Shown: positions 1 through 8,149 of the stretch, in pieces
Position numbering within the stretch: position 1 is the first letter of the stretch
How the letters are laid out: each line of letters starts with the position of its first letter
Assembly: GCA_030266525.1 (NCBI GenBank)
Contig: JAJDIC010000053.1
Location: 1 to 16,058, forward strand
Direction of reading: 5' to 3'
From: Desulfovibrio sp. OttesenSCG-928-G15
Lineage (GTDB): Bacteria; Desulfobacterota; Desulfovibrionia; Desulfovibrionales; Desulfovibrionaceae
Length of the DNA stretch: 16,058 nt
Program-made: the position numbers and the translations under genes
The notes under the pieces: model-generated
The model's database searches: none
What the model was told of the DNA's origin: nothing
Seen by the model: the letters and a program-made list of their open reading frames with translations, nothing else

Positions 1-1533
<1,533 letters not shown>

Positions 1534-1562
1534 TTACCCCGACATGCCGCTACAGAAAGAGT

Positions 1563-1578
1563 GGCGAGAAGTCTCGCC
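1563..1578. repeat. Inverted repeat in the por leader
   Basis: GGCGAGA-AG-TCTCGCC is a perfect 7-bp inverted repeat with a 2-bp centre, lying between the proposed por promoter and the CGTGCATA palindrome. The two-base loop is tight for RNA, so a DNA-binding site is at least as plausible as a hairpin. Confidence 0.4.
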
Positions 1579-1658
1579 TGAAAATATATACGCGCCTGCG
1601 CGGCAACTCCGGCGACAGGCGGTTACTATACAGTATCATCAGACACACTGTGGGTCAT

Positions 1659-1688
1659 TTTATACTGAAACAACAGAATGTGCATCAA
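1659..1688 (-). promoter_or_regulatory. Candidate sigma-70 promoter of por
   Basis: Read on the minus strand, TTGATG (1688-1683) is followed after 18 bases by TATAAA (1664-1659). The region around and upstream is AT-rich, with runs of T. Starting here would give por a leader of about 230 nt containing three inverted repeats. The prediction rests on consensus similarity alone; no start site is known. Confidence 0.4.
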
Positions 1689-1770
1689 AAAAAAGCACTC
1701 TTTGACAACAAAAAAAAATCACAAAATGCCCTGTTAAACCATGCTGTTACATGGGAAAAAGAGGAGCTCG

Positions 1771-2580
1771 TCATGGAAGGGCGGGCGAAATATTGTCGCT
1801 TTGTCCAAAAAGTACAAGTTCGGCCCAGGAAAAAGCGAACCACAGACGGCTTTGCGCGTCGGTAACGATGCTGTTTTCCACTTTTGCCCGGTCCTGGTTT
1901 TGGTATTCGCCGGTAAAGACCACGCGGGTAAAAAGCGCAGTGTTGTTAATGAGTTCCAGAAAGCGATCCTGCTGGTACAGGCAAAGCAGAAGCATGGTGG
2001 CGTGTCTGTCCGAAAGCAGCGCCCCGCCTGCCACGCTTTTGTAACGGGCCATGAGCTGCATGTAGCGGTCGTTCATCCGGTTGTAGTCGGCTATGCCCTG
2101 ATCGGAAAGCCAGGTGTCTATGGTCCAGCTGCGTTTTTGCTCAAAACCTCGGCAGTGTTCTTCTCGCACCAGAAAATATTGCTCGATAATTCCTTGCCCG
2201 CTTGCTTCGTCTGCAGGTCTTGTTGCCCGGCCAAGGGGGTAGGTGCGGCAGGCAGAAGATCGGTGGGCGTAAACGCTGCACCCTTGCGGGGTCAAAAAGG
2301 GACAGGAGCGGGCGGGCGGCGGCTCCATGCGCAGGTGCAGCAGGGGAAAGCCCGTGTCTTCATAGCAACCGGGAACTGCGTAATCTTCAATAAACTCTTC
2401 GCTGCTCATGCTCAGCCCGGTGGCAAGGCGCAGCACGTCATAGGGGGTAAGGGGCATGGTCAGTCCCGAGCAACAGGCGTTGAAGCAGGGAACATCCGGG
2501 TGACAGTCAAACCAGAACTGCTCGCCGGGCTTCACTTCGGGCAGGCTTTGCAGAAATTCTTTTGTGGCGTCTTTACTCAT
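1771..2580 (-). CDS. YkgJ-family cysteine-cluster (CxxCxxCC-like) protein
   Basis: A 269-residue cytoplasmic protein with the arrangement of the YkgJ/UPF0153 zinc- or iron-chelating family. An N-terminal cluster (Cys26, Cys32, Cys36, Cys37 in CHPDVPCFNACCSG) is followed by CPFL (Cys93), GCSVY (Cys101), ACRTYPLG (Cys111) and a late HCRGF (Cys143). The CSVYxxRxxxCRxYP segment is the family signature. The family is thought to bind metal, but no reaction is established for most members; about 100 residues after the cysteines show no motif I recognise. ATG at 2580 has AGGGG nine bases upstream, inside an inverted repeat. It lies upstream of por on the same strand, 348 bp away, and is divergent from the HAD gene. 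Family assignment is strong, function unknown. Confidence 0.88.
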   Translation of the reverse strand: MSKDATKEFLQSLPEVKPGEQFWFDCHPDVPCFNACCSGLTMPLTPYDVLRLATGLSMSSEEFIEDYAVPGCYEDTGFPLLHLRMEPPPARSCPFLTPQGCSVYAHRSSACRTYPLGRATRPADEASGQGIIEQYFLVREEHCRGFEQKRSWTIDTWLSDQGIADYNRMNDRYMQLMARYKSVAGGALLSDRHATMLLLCLYQQDRFLELINNTALFTRVVFTGEYQNQDRAKVENSIVTDAQSRLWFAFSWAELVLFGQSDNISPALP

Positions 2581-2589
2581 GCGGTATTT

Positions 2590-2614
2590 CCCCTGGTGTA
2601 AATGTTCACCGGGG
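2590..2614 (-). promoter_or_regulatory. Inverted repeat covering the ykgJ-like gene's ribosome-binding site
   Basis: On the plus strand this reads CCCC-T-GGTG, an 8-base spacer, then CACC-GGGG: eight base pairs with one bulged base. In the minus-strand transcript the 3' arm contains the AGGGG that serves as the ribosome-binding site nine bases before the start codon, so folding would hide it. It could be an RNA structure controlling translation or a DNA operator; the sequence does not decide. Confidence 0.45.
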
Positions 2615-2662
2615 GTAATAGCCTAAAAGCTTCGGCAGGAAAAGCGCCCGGAACTCTGAAAA

Positions 2663-2692
2663 TTGACAAGCGCCCCGGCCCACGGGCATAGT
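2663..2692 (+). promoter_or_regulatory. Candidate sigma-70 promoter of the eight-gene operon
   Basis: A perfect TTGACA (2663-2668) is followed after 18 bases by CATAGT (2687-2692). Transcription would begin near 2699, which rules out the GTG at 2691 as the start of the first gene and supports ATG 2757, leaving a leader of about 58 nt. The -10 element is imperfect. Confidence 0.45.
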
Positions 2693-2756
2693 GCGGGCAA
2701 TGCGGGGCGATTTGTCGGCAAAGCGCTTTCCGCTATTCTTTTTCTGTGCAGACAGC

Positions 2757-3503
2757 ATGGCGGATATTTTTGTGACGCGGCAAAAGATACTCGTGTCGGA
2801 TTTTGACGGCACCATCACGGACAAGGACTTTTTTGAGTTGGCTGTCACCCATTTGTTGCGCAGGGAAGACCTGCGCGCCTGGGACGAATTTTTGGCCGGC
2901 GACATCGATCATTTTACCGCCCTGCAACGGATTTACGGGCAAATACGCGCCCCGGAAGAAGCGGTTGTCGCGCTTCTGGAAAAAGCCGGGGCAGACCCCC
3001 TGCTTCTGGCAAGTGTGGAAAAGCTGGCCCAAAGCGGCTGGGAGGTCGTGGTGGCTTCTGCCGGGTGCGAGTGGTATGTGCGGCGTATTCTGGACGATAT
3101 GGGCGTTTGCCTTGCGGTGCATGCCAGCCCGGGGGAATACGCTCCGGGCGGGCCGCTGGTGGTGAAAGCGCCGGTTGACTCGCCTTTTTACAACCCCGCT
3201 GTCGGCGTGGACAAGGCGGCACTTGTGCGCTCGTTCCAGGCAAAGGGCTATCTTGTCGCTTACGCGGGCGACGGCATGATGGACGCGCCCGCGTCGCTTC
3301 TGGTCAGCGCCGATGTGCGCTTTGCCCGTGAAAATTCCAGCCTCGCCTATATTCTCGAAGAACAGGGCGAGGGCTATCGATCGTTCACCCGCTGGTCCGC
3401 AGTGGCCGACGCCTTGCTGGCGAAAGAGCTTGCCCGGGACCAGGATGATTCGTCCGGTCAGGCCGCGTTATCCGGCAAGACCATACAGGGAGGCAGGGCA
3501 TGA
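2757..3503 (+). CDS. HAD-IB family phosphatase (MtnX/phosphoserine-phosphatase-like)
   Basis: A 248-residue cytoplasmic hydrolase of the haloacid dehalogenase superfamily. Motif I is SDFDGTITD with Asp15 (nucleophile) and Asp17 (general acid); motif II is the Ser101 region (VVASAG); Lys153 is a plausible motif III lysine; motif IV is GDGMMD (Asp172, Asp176). The inserted helical cap between motifs I and II resembles the MtnX / 2,3-diketo-5-methylthiopentyl-1-phosphate phosphatase-like group, but a methionine-salvage role is unsupported because no other mtn gene is present. ATG 2757 was chosen because a promoter overlaps the earlier GTG 2691; its own ribosome-binding site is weak. It is the first gene of the operon and overlaps the next start by 4 bp (ATGA), suggesting translational coupling to sn-glycerol-1-phosphate dehydrogenase. 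The substrate is unknown. Confidence 0.85.
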   Translation: MADIFVTRQKILVSDFDGTITDKDFFELAVTHLLRREDLRAWDEFLAGDIDHFTALQRIYGQIRAPEEAVVALLEKAGADPLLLASVEKLAQSGWEVVVASAGCEWYVRRILDDMGVCLAVHASPGEYAPGGPLVVKAPVDSPFYNPAVGVDKAALVRSFQAKGYLVAYAGDGMMDAPASLLVSADVRFARENSSLAYILEEQGEGYRSFTRWSAVADALLAKELARDQDDSSGQAALSGKTIQGGRA

Positions 3504-4543
3504 TGATTCCCACGCAAATTCGTGTACCGAGCCTGGTGCGTATCAAGCCGGGCGCTTTGGACAGGCTGGGTGTATACCTTGCGCGGGAAAAGCATGACCA
3601 TGTGCTTGTTTTTGCCAGTCCCCTGCCGGAACACATAGGGCAGAGGGCAAGGCAAGCGCTCTCTTCGGCGGGCGTAAGCTTTGTCTGGAAGACTGTGGAC
3701 AGCAATTCTTTTGAGCAGGCCGTGCGGCTTTTTGCAGAGCTGGGCAAAGGCGTGCGGGCCATTGTAGGCATTGGAGGCGGCAAGGCGCTGGACATGGCGA
3801 AATACATCGCCTTTTTGGCCAGGCTTGCCTATACGGCAGTGCCCACGTCCCTTTCCAACGACGGTTTTTGCAGCCCCCAGTCCAGCCTGACCATGGACGG
3901 CAAGCGGCGCTCGCTTCCTTCTGCCCTGCCGCAGGGGGTGGTTCTGGATATTGACGTATGCCTCGGCGCGCCCAAGGTGCTGTGGCTTTCGGGGGTTGGT
4001 GATCTTGTTTCCAAACTCACCGCTGTGGTGGACTGGAAACTCGCCTTCCATACTGTGAAGGAACCGGTAAACGACCTGGCCGCGCTGCTTTCCGACGCAA
4101 CGGTGTACCAGTTCCTCGGCGCACCGGGCTTTGACCGGGAGGGAACGACCCTGCTGGCCAACGCGCTCATGCTTAACGGTATTGCCATGGAAATTTGTGG
4201 TTCTTCGCGCCCGGCCAGCGGCAGCGAACATCTTGTTTCCCACGCGCTGGACGCAAGCTCGGCCCGTCCGCGTCTGCACGGGCTGCAAGTGGGCATGGCA
4301 ACCTATATTTGCAGCCGCCTGCAAGGCAAGCAGAGCGATATCATCAAAACCCTGTTTGACCGGACCGGTTTTTGGGATGCGGTGCGCGAAGATCCCTTTT
4401 CCCTGGATGAGTGGCTGCGGGCCTTCGAGCTTGCGCCAACAATCAAAGAAGGCTATTTCACAATACTGTCGTTACAGGACTGCCAGTCTGCCGCAAAGGA
4501 TATTTTGCGGGGAGACCCCGTACTTTCCGGTTGCTTCGTATAA
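3500..4543 (+). CDS. sn-glycerol-1-phosphate dehydrogenase (EgsA/AraM family)
   Basis: A 347-residue member of the iron-containing alcohol dehydrogenase / dehydroquinate-synthase fold, subgroup glycerol-1-phosphate dehydrogenase. The family reduces dihydroxyacetone phosphate to sn-glycerol 1-phosphate with NAD(P)H. The glycine-rich nucleotide loop IGGGKALDMAKY is at 91-102, the conserved PTSLSNDGFCSP at 115-126, and the metal ligands expected for the fold are Asp168 (GVGDLVSK), His244 (SGSEHLVSHALD) and His260 (LHGLQVG). All are present, so the enzyme should be active. GGGAGG six bases upstream supports ATG 3500; the start overlaps the HAD gene's stop. In archaea the product is the ether-lipid backbone; bacterial homologues such as Bacillus AraM also exist. 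No prenyl-glyceryl-phosphate synthase is visible here, so the fate of the product is open. Confidence 0.88.
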   Translation: MMIPTQIRVPSLVRIKPGALDRLGVYLAREKHDHVLVFASPLPEHIGQRARQALSSAGVSFVWKTVDSNSFEQAVRLFAELGKGVRAIVGIGGGKALDMAKYIAFLARLAYTAVPTSLSNDGFCSPQSSLTMDGKRRSLPSALPQGVVLDIDVCLGAPKVLWLSGVGDLVSKLTAVVDWKLAFHTVKEPVNDLAALLSDATVYQFLGAPGFDREGTTLLANALMLNGIAMEICGSSRPASGSEHLVSHALDASSARPRLHGLQVGMATYICSRLQGKQSDIIKTLFDRTGFWDAVREDPFSLDEWLRAFELAPTIKEGYFTILSLQDCQSAAKDILRGDPVLSGCFV

Positions 4544-4569
4544 ATGTCGTCACATTGAAGGAGTATTCC

Positions 4570-6228
4570 ATGACCCGCCTGGCTACTTTTCTTTTGCTCC
4601 TGGGCATGCTGGCGCTGCTTTGCTCCTGCTCGCAAAAATCCAGGGATCATTTTGCGGCCGATATTCCCAGGGCCGATACCGCGTCGCGCGGCAGCCACGC
4701 GGAAGCGGACAAGGAGCTGGCAGCGCCCGCGTCCTATGCTCCAAAAACCGCTTCGGAGCAGGCCGCTCTGGTGACAAACCGCAGAAAAAGCGCGCAATAC
4801 CAGCCCCTGTCCACCTTCAGCCTTGACGTGGATACGGCCGGATATGGGCTTGTGCGCTCTGCCCTGAACGCGGGCAAACTGCCTTCGCCTTCGGCTGTGC
4901 GGGTGGAGGAGTTGGTGAACTATTTCCCGTGGACAGCCGCAGAGCGGCAGCTGAAACCGCTGGGCAAGAGTCCCTTTGAGGCGGCCTATGAAGCGGCCCC
5001 CTGCCCGTGGAACCCGCAGAATGTGCTGCTTTCCGTCACTGTGCGCACAAAGGACAATCCGGGCGGGGCGGGCACGGCGGTCAAAAAAGGCGCGTCAGTC
5101 CCAAAAGACGCAGCCAGGCACTTGGTTTTCTTGGTGGATGTTTCCGGAGACATGGCCCAGGAAGGCAGCCTGCCGCTGGTCAAGACTTCACTCTCCGTGC
5201 TTACGGGCAAGCTGCGCCCGCAAGATACGGTTTCGCTTGTTACCTTTGCCAGCGGCATGCGCACCGTGCTGCCGCCCACTTCCGGCAAAGAGCAGGCGCT
5301 TATTCTGGCAGCCGTGGACTCTTTGCAGGCCGGCGGGGCAACTGCCGGGGCAGGCGGCTTGCAGCAGGGGTACAACCAGGCCTCAGCCCACTTCATACCC
5401 GGTGGAGAAAACCGGATAGTGCTGTGCACGAACGGCAACTTCAACATGGGCGTCTCCTCCGTGGCGGAAATGGAAAACCTTGTCCGGCGCAACCGGAGCA
5501 GGGGCGTTCCCCTGACGGTACTGGGCGTGGGCAGCCGCAGCAATGATGCGGTGCTCTCGCGCATTGCCAACGCGGGCAGCGGTAATTACAGCCATATTGA
5601 TTCGGTATCGGAAGCGGTCAAGGTGCTGTACGAAGAGGGGCGCTCCACTGTTACTGTGGCGGCCAGAGATGTGAAAGCCCAGGTGGAGTTCAACCCGGAT
5701 GTGGTGGCGGTCTGGCAGCAGATAGGCTATGAAAAGCGGCAACTCGCCGACGCCGCGTTTACGGATGACAGCGTTGACGCCGCATGGGTGGGGCCCGGCA
5801 AACAGGTGACCATACTGTACGAGTTGACGCTGAAAAAACTGCCCGCGCAGCCCAATGGACCTGTCCTTCGCTACAACCGCATAAAGCCCATTGCCCTGCC
5901 ACCTGGCCCGCGCATAAGCGAACTGGCCTACCTGAAACTGCGCTGGAAGGCCCCCGGAGCCGCTGCCGGGCAGGGCCAGAGTCTGGAAGTGGCCCAACCG
6001 CTGTATAGAAGATTTGTGCAGCCCTCGTTTGAGGCGGCAAGCGGTTCTTTTCGCTTTAACGCGGCGGTTGCGGCTTTTGGCGCAAAGTTGCGGGGCGATT
6101 TTATGCCTGCTAACTGGGGCAGTGTGATTCAATGGGCTTCGCAGGCCATAGGCAACGATACCGGCGGTTACCGGGCCGAGTTTGTCCGTCTTGCCCGCGC
6201 GGCGCAGGCCATTTCCGGCAAACAATAA
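4570..6228 (+). CDS. Lipoprotein with YfbK-type von Willebrand factor A domain
   Basis: 552 residues. The N-terminus is a lipoprotein signal: MTR, a leucine-rich hydrophobic stretch, then lipobox LCSC with Cys20 as the probable lipidated residue. A low-complexity tether to about residue 75 leads to the vWF-A N-terminal module (FSLDVDTAGYG, then RVEELVNYFPW, 83-121), the VWA domain (about 185-355) and the DUF3520-like C-terminal region (QIGYEKRQL about 384-392, onward). The architecture matches Escherichia coli YfbK, whose role is poorly known. The metal site is degenerate: DVSGD (Asp190, Ser192, Asp194) lacks the third-position Ser, Thr258 is kept, and the usual Asp of TDGD is Asn288. ATG 4570 has AAGGAG six bases upstream; the frame is open further upstream but lacks a signal peptide there. 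It sits 26 bp after glycerol-1-phosphate dehydrogenase. Confidence 0.88.
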   Translation: MTRLATFLLLLGMLALLCSCSQKSRDHFAADIPRADTASRGSHAEADKELAAPASYAPKTASEQAALVTNRRKSAQYQPLSTFSLDVDTAGYGLVRSALNAGKLPSPSAVRVEELVNYFPWTAAERQLKPLGKSPFEAAYEAAPCPWNPQNVLLSVTVRTKDNPGGAGTAVKKGASVPKDAARHLVFLVDVSGDMAQEGSLPLVKTSLSVLTGKLRPQDTVSLVTFASGMRTVLPPTSGKEQALILAAVDSLQAGGATAGAGGLQQGYNQASAHFIPGGENRIVLCTNGNFNMGVSSVAEMENLVRRNRSRGVPLTVLGVGSRSNDAVLSRIANAGSGNYSHIDSVSEAVKVLYEEGRSTVTVAARDVKAQVEFNPDVVAVWQQIGYEKRQLADAAFTDDSVDAAWVGPGKQVTILYELTLKKLPAQPNGPVLRYNRIKPIALPPGPRISELAYLKLRWKAPGAAAGQGQSLEVAQPLYRRFVQPSFEAASGSFRFNAAVAAFGAKLRGDFMPANWGSVIQWASQAIGNDTGGYRAEFVRLARAAQAISGKQ

Positions 6229-6238
6229 AGGAATTCCC

Positions 6239-7228
6239 ATGCAACACGACTGGATACAGCGCGGGCGGGAAATACTCGCCATCGAGTGTGAAGGCCTGCA
6301 AGCTGTACGCGAACATATCGACGAATCGTTTGCCCGGGCGGTGGAACTGCTGGCCGCCTGCAAGGGGCGCGTGGTTGTCACCGGAATAGGCAAGTCGGGG
6401 CTGGTGGGCAGAAAAATAGCCGCCACCCTGTCCTCAACAGGCACTCCCGCCTATTTTTTGCATCCCGTGGAAGGCGCTCACGGTGATCTGGGTGTTGTCA
6501 GCGCGCAGGATGTGGTTATCGCCATTTCCTATTCGGGCAAAACCGACGAACTGACGGCCATTTTACCCGCCCTGCGGCGCATAGGCACCAGCGTAATTGC
6601 CCTGACGTCCGGGCTGGCCTCGCCACTGGCTGCGCTGTCTGATATTGTCATCAACGCAGCCGTTCCCCGGGAAGCATGCGGTATGAACCTGGTGCCGACC
6701 AGCAGCACAACCGCTACTCTGGCGTTAGGCGACGCTCTGGCTGTGTGTTTGATGGACCACAAGTCTTTCGGCACCAAAGATTTTCGCCGTAACCACCCCG
6801 GCGGGGATCTGGGCCAGCGCCTTGGCCTTCAGGTTGCGGATATCATGCACACCGGAAACATTCCGGTTGCGCGGGAAAACGCGCCGCTGGGCGTGGCCCT
6901 GAGCGTGCTGGACAAGAGCGGTTTTGGCGCGGTTGTTCTGACCGACGCGGAAAATCTGCTGACCGGCATTCTGGTGGATGGCGACGTGCGAAGGCTGCTG
7001 TGCAGGGGCGGCGCGAATATGGACAAGCCGGTTTCGTCGGTAATGACAAAACGCCCGGCCTATGCAAGCCCGGAAATGAGTGCGGCAGAACTGATGAACA
7101 TGATGGAAGAAAAGGGTATTACCGTGTTGCCGGTGGCGGACAAAACGGGAAAAGTGACGGGTATAGTGCACCTGCACGATATTCTGGGCAAAGGGAAAAT
7201 CCGTTTTTCCGGTCCGGGCGGGGTGTAA
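6239..7228 (+). CDS. kdsD: Arabinose-5-phosphate isomerase (KpsF/GutQ/KdsD family)
   Basis: 329 residues, the usual length. It converts ribulose 5-phosphate to arabinose 5-phosphate, the first committed precursor of Kdo for lipopolysaccharide, in the cytoplasm. The sugar-isomerase (SIS) domain spans about 35-190, with GIGKSGLVGRK (49-59), STGTP (66-70), EGAHGDLG (78-85), SYSGKTDE (97-104) and the HPGGDLGQRL signature (186-195). Two CBS modules follow (about 200-258 and 264-318), which in this family may bind nucleotides or sugars. ATG 6239 has AAGGA about eight bases upstream, overlapping the previous stop; the frame extends further upstream without conserved sequence. It is 10 bp from the VWA gene and 3 bp from the thioesterase gene. 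The other Kdo genes are not in the window. Confidence 0.95.
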   Translation: MQHDWIQRGREILAIECEGLQAVREHIDESFARAVELLAACKGRVVVTGIGKSGLVGRKIAATLSSTGTPAYFLHPVEGAHGDLGVVSAQDVVIAISYSGKTDELTAILPALRRIGTSVIALTSGLASPLAALSDIVINAAVPREACGMNLVPTSSTTATLALGDALAVCLMDHKSFGTKDFRRNHPGGDLGQRLGLQVADIMHTGNIPVARENAPLGVALSVLDKSGFGAVVLTDAENLLTGILVDGDVRRLLCRGGANMDKPVSSVMTKRPAYASPEMSAAELMNMMEEKGITVLPVADKTGKVTGIVHLHDILGKGKIRFSGPGGV

Positions 7229-7231
7229 GGG

Positions 7232-8140
7232 ATGGACGGCAAGACAGTCAGCGCCTCACGCTTCATTACCCAGTACCAGACCCTTCCGGCAGATGCCAAC
7301 AACGAGGGGCATCTTTTCGGTGGTCGCCTGCTCAGCCTGCTCGACACCACGGCCTATCTGTCTGCCGCGCGGCATGCGCGAAGCCTTATGGTCACGGCCA
7401 ATGTGGATGTGGCCTTTCGCGCCCCGATACGGGTGGGCGATATTCTTATCCTGTATTCTTCGGTCAACGCGGCCATGCGTTCTTCCATGGAAGTGGGCAT
7501 TCGGGTGGAAACGGAAAATCCTCTCACCGGCGAGCGGCAGCACGCCTGTACGGCCTTTCTGACCTTTGTGGTGGTGGATGAAAACGGCCGCCCCGGCCAT
7601 GTGCCCCGCCTGATCACGGAAAATGAGGAAGACGAGCGCCGTATGGCGGACGCCGCGAGACGCATGGCTCTGGCCAGGCTTGAGCCGCACCGGGACAAGG
7701 CTTTGATGAGCGGTTTGCACCTTGAGTTGTTGCCGGGGTGTTACGCGGTGTGCCGTTTTCCCAAAACCTGCCCCATGCCGGACCTTTCGGCTATGCCTGC
7801 CACGGCCTTTGCTTCACTTACCGTAAGCGAGACCGAAGTGTCCGTTGTGCTGGATGATGTAACGGCCCAAAAGATGGAGAGTACGCTGCCCGATATGAAA
7901 AGAGCCGGCGGATACCGCTGCATGCGGGTTATGGAACAAGACTCGCGGGAAAAGGTGGGCCTTCTGGCCAGCCTGACCGCGCTGATGGCTTCCTCGCTGG
8001 TGCCTGTTTTGACCATATCATCCTATAATACGGTCTATGTGCTGGTAGAGGCCGGGCATGTCGGCACAGTAACGGCCAAACTGCGCAGCGCGGGGCATTC
8101 GGTAATAGAACTGCCTTGTGATTGTGATGAACGGAAATAG
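7232..8140 (+). CDS. Hotdog acyl-CoA thioesterase fused to a CASTOR-like ACT domain
   Basis: 302 residues in one uninterrupted frame. Residues about 8-130 are a YciA/BACH-type hotdog thioesterase, with NNEGHLFGGRLL followed by Asp38 (catalytic candidates Asn23 and Asp38) and the AFRAPIRVGD strand-turn; the family hydrolyses acyl-CoA to free acid and CoA. A charged linker (about 130-160) leads to a C-terminal region of about 130 residues starting LELLPGCYAVCRF, with SLTVSETEVSVV, GLLASLTALM and SSYNTVYVLV (263-272). This matches the ACT_7/CASTOR-type amino-acid-binding ACT family, whose hallmark is STYDTDY; here Asp-Thr-Asp is Asn-Thr-Val, which may change the ligand. Allosteric control of the thioesterase by an amino acid is inference. 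The ribosome-binding site is weak and the start is 3 bp after kdsD, so coupling is likely. Confidence 0.82.
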   Translation: MDGKTVSASRFITQYQTLPADANNEGHLFGGRLLSLLDTTAYLSAARHARSLMVTANVDVAFRAPIRVGDILILYSSVNAAMRSSMEVGIRVETENPLTGERQHACTAFLTFVVVDENGRPGHVPRLITENEEDERRMADAARRMALARLEPHRDKALMSGLHLELLPGCYAVCRFPKTCPMPDLSAMPATAFASLTVSETEVSVVLDDVTAQKMESTLPDMKRAGGYRCMRVMEQDSREKVGLLASLTALMASSLVPVLTISSYNTVYVLVEAGHVGTVTAKLRSAGHSVIELPCDCDERK

Positions 8141-8149
8141 ATAGCATAC

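Noticed and set aside
1681..1740. Possible Rex or CRP/FNR-type site (TTGTGA half) upstream of por
   Set aside because: Only one half-site is present; the other half of the palindrome is missing.
1741..2601. A 286-codon plus-strand frame
   Set aside because: Antisense to the YkgJ-like gene, whose cysteine cluster pattern is specific.
2691..2756. GTG 2691 as the start of the HAD phosphatase
   Set aside because: The extra 22 residues are not HAD-like and the GTG overlaps the -10 element of the best promoter; ATG 2757 is preferred, although its ribosome-binding site is weak.
4411..4569. An upstream extension of the VWA lipoprotein frame
   Set aside because: It overlaps the end of glycerol-1-phosphate dehydrogenase, whereas ATG 4570 has AAGGAG and a lipoprotein signal.
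5383..6444. A 353-codon minus-strand frame across the VWA/kdsD junction
   Set aside because: Antisense to two well-supported genes, with no conserved motif.
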